A stretch of 9,312 nucleotides of DNA, taken from Methanocorpusculum sp. (GTDB lineage Archaea; Halobacteriota; Methanomicrobia; Methanomicrobiales; Methanocorpusculaceae). This document shows positions 7,034 through 9,312 of this stretch, one piece after another. Each line of letters starts with the position of its first letter. Position 1 is the stretch's first letter. The position numbers and the translations under genes are program-made. The DNA lies in the NCBI GenBank assembly GCA_029986975.1, contig DALTWR010000020.1:1-9312 (forward strand), read 5' to 3'. Under the pieces are notes generated by a model. That model was not told the DNA's origin, searched no databases, and saw only the letters and a program-made list of their open reading frames with translations.

Positions 7034-7753
7034 ATGAAACTCATCCGTTCCCCAACATTATCCCGCGCTCACGAGCTTGTGGTCCGCTATATTCTTGAAA
7101 AAGGATATTACTTAAAAACCGAGAATGGAGAAGAAACCATGGAGACGGATGAAATCTGCATCACCGTCGAAACACCGCTTGAATCTCCCATGGTTTCATC
7201 TGCCTCCAGATTCAAGGAATCATTTTTGGAAGAGTATGCAAAGAACCTGATTTGCGGTTCTGACGCTGTCTTTGAGTATGACTATCACGGACGTTTGTTT
7301 GACTGGGGATGCGGACTTGAGATGAACGGAGAAATCCATCAGGACCAGATACAATACATCATCGATAAACTTGCAGCAAATCCGGAAAGCAGACGTGCTT
7401 TAGCTATAACATGGTGTCCTCCGGTGGATGAATCACTCAATGACTGCCCCTGTCTGCAGCTTGTGCAGTGCGTTGTAAGAAACGGAAAACTCGATATGAA
7501 AATCATCTTCAGAAGTAACGATATGTTATCTGCTGCAGGCTCAAACATGTATGCCCTTGTCTGTCTGCAAAAACACATCGCTGACGCGCTGAATCTGCCT
7601 GTTGGAACATACACTCATATCTCACTTGTGCCGCACGTCTATTTCAGACGTGATGCAGCAGACATTCCGCCGTTCTGCAAAAACGGCGCAGAGTTTACTC
7701 CGGCACTGGAAGTCTGTAAAGCCTGCGGTCAGTGTTCCAAAGCAAACCGGTGA
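7034..7753 (+). CDS. thyA: Thymidylate synthase, archaeal type
   Basis: Methylates dUMP to dTMP in the cytoplasm; archaeal enzymes of this branch are short and use the methanogen folate analogue or a related C1 donor. It has 239 residues against roughly 220-225 for archaeal relatives. Visible motifs: YDYHGRLFDW at 82-91; the phosphate-binding pair R120-R121 in SRRALAITW; the catalytic nucleophile C140 in the PCLQLVQ segment; RSNDM at 160-164 with R160, S161 and D163; N171; and H201-x-Y203 in the substrate-binding PHVY. The N terminus aligns from the first residues, so the ATG at 7034 is preferred. The last 25 residues carry C215, C228, C231 and C234 (CKACGQC), a possible metal or Fe-S ligand set outside the catalytic fold. 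Its stop overlaps the start of the yczE-like gene. Confidence 0.92.
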   Translation: MKLIRSPTLSRAHELVVRYILEKGYYLKTENGEETMETDEICITVETPLESPMVSSASRFKESFLEEYAKNLICGSDAVFEYDYHGRLFDWGCGLEMNGEIHQDQIQYIIDKLAANPESRRALAITWCPPVDESLNDCPCLQLVQCVVRNGKLDMKIIFRSNDMLSAAGSNMYALVCLQKHIADALNLPVGTYTHISLVPHVYFRRDAADIPPFCKNGAEFTPALEVCKACGQCSKANR

Positions 7754-8415
7754 ACAAGACGGCATTATCAATTCCTTTTCGTATCCTTCTTTTTATCTCC
7801 GGGCTTTACATAATGGGGCTTGGAGTTGCTCTCTCGGTAGCAGCTGATTTAGGAACATCTCCTATCTCCTCATTGCCGTTTGTGTTAAGTGTTGTAACGC
7901 CTCTTTCGATGGGGACAATCACCTTTATCATGAATATGGTATTTGTTCTTCTCCAGATTCTGATTCTAAAAAAGGACTTTAAGAAATGGTATGTCTTACA
8001 GATTCCGGGACTGTTTCTCTTCAGCGCGTTCATTGATTTGAATAACTATCTGTTATCCGGCGCTTTTTTGGATGCATACTGGCAGCAGTTTCTGATTATG
8101 CTTGCAGGCTGTGTTGTTCTCGCCTTCGGCATCTTTCTCCTGATTAAAGCGGATTTTGTCATGATGCCCGGAGATTTTCTTGTGCGGATTATATCAAAGG
8201 TTGCCAAAAAGAACTTTGGGCATGTCAAAATAGGTTTTGACTGCATAATTGTTGCTGCCGCTGCAATAGTTTCATTTGCATCTCTGCAGTGCATTGTAGG
8301 AATCCGTGAGGGTTCTCTTGTTGCAGCAGTCCTTGTGGGCTTTATCGTAAATTTCTACGGCAGACTTTTCACTCGTCCGGGATTGAAACATAGCCGTCCT
8401 CGGGACCCACAATAA
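7750..8415 (+). CDS. YczE/YitT-type integral membrane protein (COG2364)
   Basis: A polytopic membrane protein of about 221 residues with about six hydrophobic segments. Counted from the alternative GTG at 7732, these are near residues 16-38, 60-79, 86-107, 119-139, 168-188 and 195-208. Family-like motifs are ADLGTSPIS at 38-46, MMPGDFLVR at 144-152, VKIGFD at 165-170 and REGSLVAA at 192-199. The YczE family has no firmly established biochemical role. I prefer the GTG at 7750 because it gives a 4-base GTGA overlap with the thyA stop; GTG at 7732 in the same frame would add six residues. Neither has a good ribosome site, so translation is probably coupled to thyA. The hydrophilic C-terminal tail is encoded opposite the end of radC. 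Confidence 0.85.
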   Translation: MNKTALSIPFRILLFISGLYIMGLGVALSVAADLGTSPISSLPFVLSVVTPLSMGTITFIMNMVFVLLQILILKKDFKKWYVLQIPGLFLFSAFIDLNNYLLSGAFLDAYWQQFLIMLAGCVVLAFGIFLLIKADFVMMPGDFLVRIISKVAKKNFGHVKIGFDCIIVAAAAIVSFASLQCIVGIREGSLVAAVLVGFIVNFYGRLFTRPGLKHSRPRDPQ

Positions 8416-9025
8416 TGTGGTCAAGCACGGGGATGCCTAAGAGCTGCCCGCAGCGTTTCATAACCTGAGTCATACTGATATCAAGTTTGCTCGGTTCAAG
8501 TCTTCCGGACGGATGATTATGGACGATAATGATTGCCGCTGCACGGTCTGATATGGCATCCGCGAATATCTCTCGGGGGTGTACCTGACAGTTGTCCAGA
8601 ATTCCGCGGGTAATAAGTCGGATGTTAATTACCTCATGCGCCCCGGTTAAGGAGATGACGATGAGATTTTCCTGTTTTTCATAGCGGTACTGTGCTACAA
8701 ACGGCAGTACATCGCTTGGTCTGTTAATCAATGCGCGGCGAATCTTTGGCGGCGGAAATCTTCTCGCAAGTTCGAGTGAGGCAACAATCTGGCAGGCTTT
8801 TGCAGTTCCCATGCCATTAATATCACAGAGGTCTTCTGTTGTTGTCTCATAGGTTTTTTCCATGAGAATATTTCCGACCTGTTTTCCAATCTGTATTGCA
8901 TCACATCCAACAGTTCCTCTTCCTATGATGGCAGCAATAAGTTCATGAAGTTCGAGCGCTGCTGCTCCGCGTTTCATGAGTTTCTCCCGCGGTCTGTCAA
9001 TATCAGCAGTCTCTTTCAAATTCAT
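8369..9025 (-). CDS. radC: RadC/UPF0758 family JAB-domain protein
   Basis: A 218-residue protein with the full RadC architecture (E. coli RadC is about 222). The N-terminal domain begins RPREKLMKRG at 11-20 and contains a helix-hairpin-helix-like stretch DINGMGTAKACQI at 68-80. The C-terminal JAB/MPN domain has a complete metal-binding set: E152 in REIFADAI, H169 and H171 in HNHPSG, S179 and D182 (H-x-H-x7-S-x2-D), followed by LDHIIVG at 201-207. The old name implies DNA repair, but that role was never well supported; JAB domains are metallo-isopeptidases and RadC biochemistry is unsettled. The family is mostly bacterial, so this may be an acquired gene, now with an archaeal-style leaderless promoter. 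Its 3' end overlaps the yczE-like gene tail-to-tail by 47 bases, and it is divergent from a rubrerythrin-like gene. Confidence 0.92.
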   Translation of the reverse strand: MNLKETADIDRPREKLMKRGAAALELHELIAAIIGRGTVGCDAIQIGKQVGNILMEKTYETTTEDLCDINGMGTAKACQIVASLELARRFPPPKIRRALINRPSDVLPFVAQYRYEKQENLIVISLTGAHEVINIRLITRGILDNCQVHPREIFADAISDRAAAIIIVHNHPSGRLEPSKLDISMTQVMKRCGQLLGIPVLDHIIVGPEDGYVSIPDE

Positions 9026-9050
9026 TAAATAATTTTTATAATTTTTCCAC

Positions 9051-9058
9051 TATTTAAT
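9051..9058 (-). promoter_or_regulatory. Candidate TATA box of radC
   Basis: ATTAAATA on the minus strand lies 26-33 bases before the radC ATG. No Shine-Dalgarno precedes the ATG and the sequence between is almost pure A/T, which fits a leaderless archaeal transcript. Confidence 0.5.
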
Positions 9059-9086
9059 GTTTACTTTAATGTGCAATATATTAAAA

Positions 9087-9120
9087 TTTGTGTACATTTT
9101 GTCTACAGTTTGTATACAAA
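9087..9120. repeat. Three TTTGTNTACA direct repeats at 11-bp spacing (candidate operator)
   Basis: TTTGTGTACA (9087-9096), TTTGTCTACA (9098-9107) and TTTGTATACA (9109-9118) start exactly 11 bases apart. They differ at only one repeat position. Each contains a TGT-NT-ACA dyad, and the last extends to the perfect 12-base palindrome TTTGTATACAAA. An 11-bp period puts the sites on one face of the helix. They lie 29 bp upstream of the radC TATA-like box and about 110 bp upstream of that of the rubrerythrin gene, which suits an operator controlling one or both. Confidence 0.6.
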
Positions 9121-9224
9121 TATTTGGAATTATTTCCTAATCCGGTTTCAGCAACTAAGACCGTACTGCAGAGATTTTCGTGTTTTTTCTTACCTTTTTT
9201 TAATTCGCCAAAAATGTCCTGTTT

Positions 9225-9238
9225 CAAAAACTTTATCA
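9225..9238 (+). promoter_or_regulatory. Candidate BRE/TATA of the rubrerythrin-like gene
   Basis: CAAAAACTTTATCA has an A-rich BRE-like part followed by CTTTATCA, 25-32 bases before the ATG at 9263. The start lacks a Shine-Dalgarno. A second AT-rich element (TAATATAAAAG, 9250-9260) is too close to the ATG to serve a leaderless start there. Confidence 0.45.
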
Positions 9239-9262
9239 GCGCGCCGCCCTAATATAAAAGAC

Positions 9263-9312
9263 ATGAATACACAGGAATGTATTGCAGGCGCCTTTGCAGG
9301 CGAATCTCAGGC
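9263..9312 (+). CDS. Rubrerythrin-like protein, 3' truncated by the window
   Basis: Only the first 16 complete codons are present, MNTQECIAGAFAGESQ, plus part of the next. The AFAGESQ segment closely matches the N terminus of rubrerythrins, where the Glu of GESQ is one of the diiron ligands. Rubrerythrins reduce hydrogen peroxide in anaerobes with a non-haem diiron centre, normally followed by a rubredoxin-like domain that cannot be checked here. The short match keeps confidence moderate. The gene diverges from radC across the spacer that holds the 11-bp repeats. Confidence 0.65.
   Translation, partial: MNTQECIAGAFAGESQ

Noticed and set aside
9087..9120. Short CRISPR-like array
   Set aside because: The repeat unit is only 10 bases with 1-base spacers and no cas gene nearby; a phased operator explains it better.

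Overview
The window looks like a euryarchaeal methanogen chromosome, most likely order Methanomicrobiales (Methanocorpusculum-like is an impression, not a proof). The evidence is an MfnB methanofuran-biosynthesis enzyme, an archaeal-type thymidylate synthase, a UPF0058 protein, an archaeal tRNA methylthiotransferase, an archaeal secretion/pilus ATPase with its GspF-like partner, a tRNA without an encoded CCA, T-rich terminators, and TATA-like boxes about 25-30 nt upstream of start codons that lack a Shine-Dalgarno. Base composition is close to balanced.

Layout. Bases 3-2754 (+): the 3' part of a type II/IV secretion-type ATPase overlapping a polytopic GspF/TadC-like platform protein, ending in a T-rich terminator. 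Bases 2867-5027 (+): mfnB and guaB with a 1-base gap, ending in a hairpin plus T7 terminator. Bases 5173-6780 (-): a radical-SAM tRNA methylthiotransferase followed by a UPF0058 gene that has its own TATA-like box. Bases 6883-6955 (+): tRNA-Gln(CUG). Bases 7034-8415 (+): archaeal thyA translationally coupled to a YczE-family membrane protein. Bases 8369-9025 (-): a RadC/UPF0758 JAB-domain protein whose 3' end overlaps the yczE-like gene by 47 bases. Bases 9263-9312 (+): the first codons of a rubrerythrin-like gene, divergent from radC across a 237-bp AT-rich spacer.

How the genes work together. The first pair would form the motor and inner-membrane platform of a pilus or secretion machine; no pilin lies in the window. 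MfnB makes the furan precursor of methanofuran, and GuaB commits IMP to guanine nucleotides. The methylthiotransferase modifies tRNA. ThyA makes dTMP.

No complete new system is visible. The most interesting signals are non-coding or compositional: three copies of TTTGTNTACA at an exact 11-bp period between radC and the rubrerythrin gene, a strong shortage of GATC, an excess of CTGCAG, and a cysteine-rich C-terminal tail on ThyA. No intergenic stretch exceeds 300 bases; the largest is 9026-9262.
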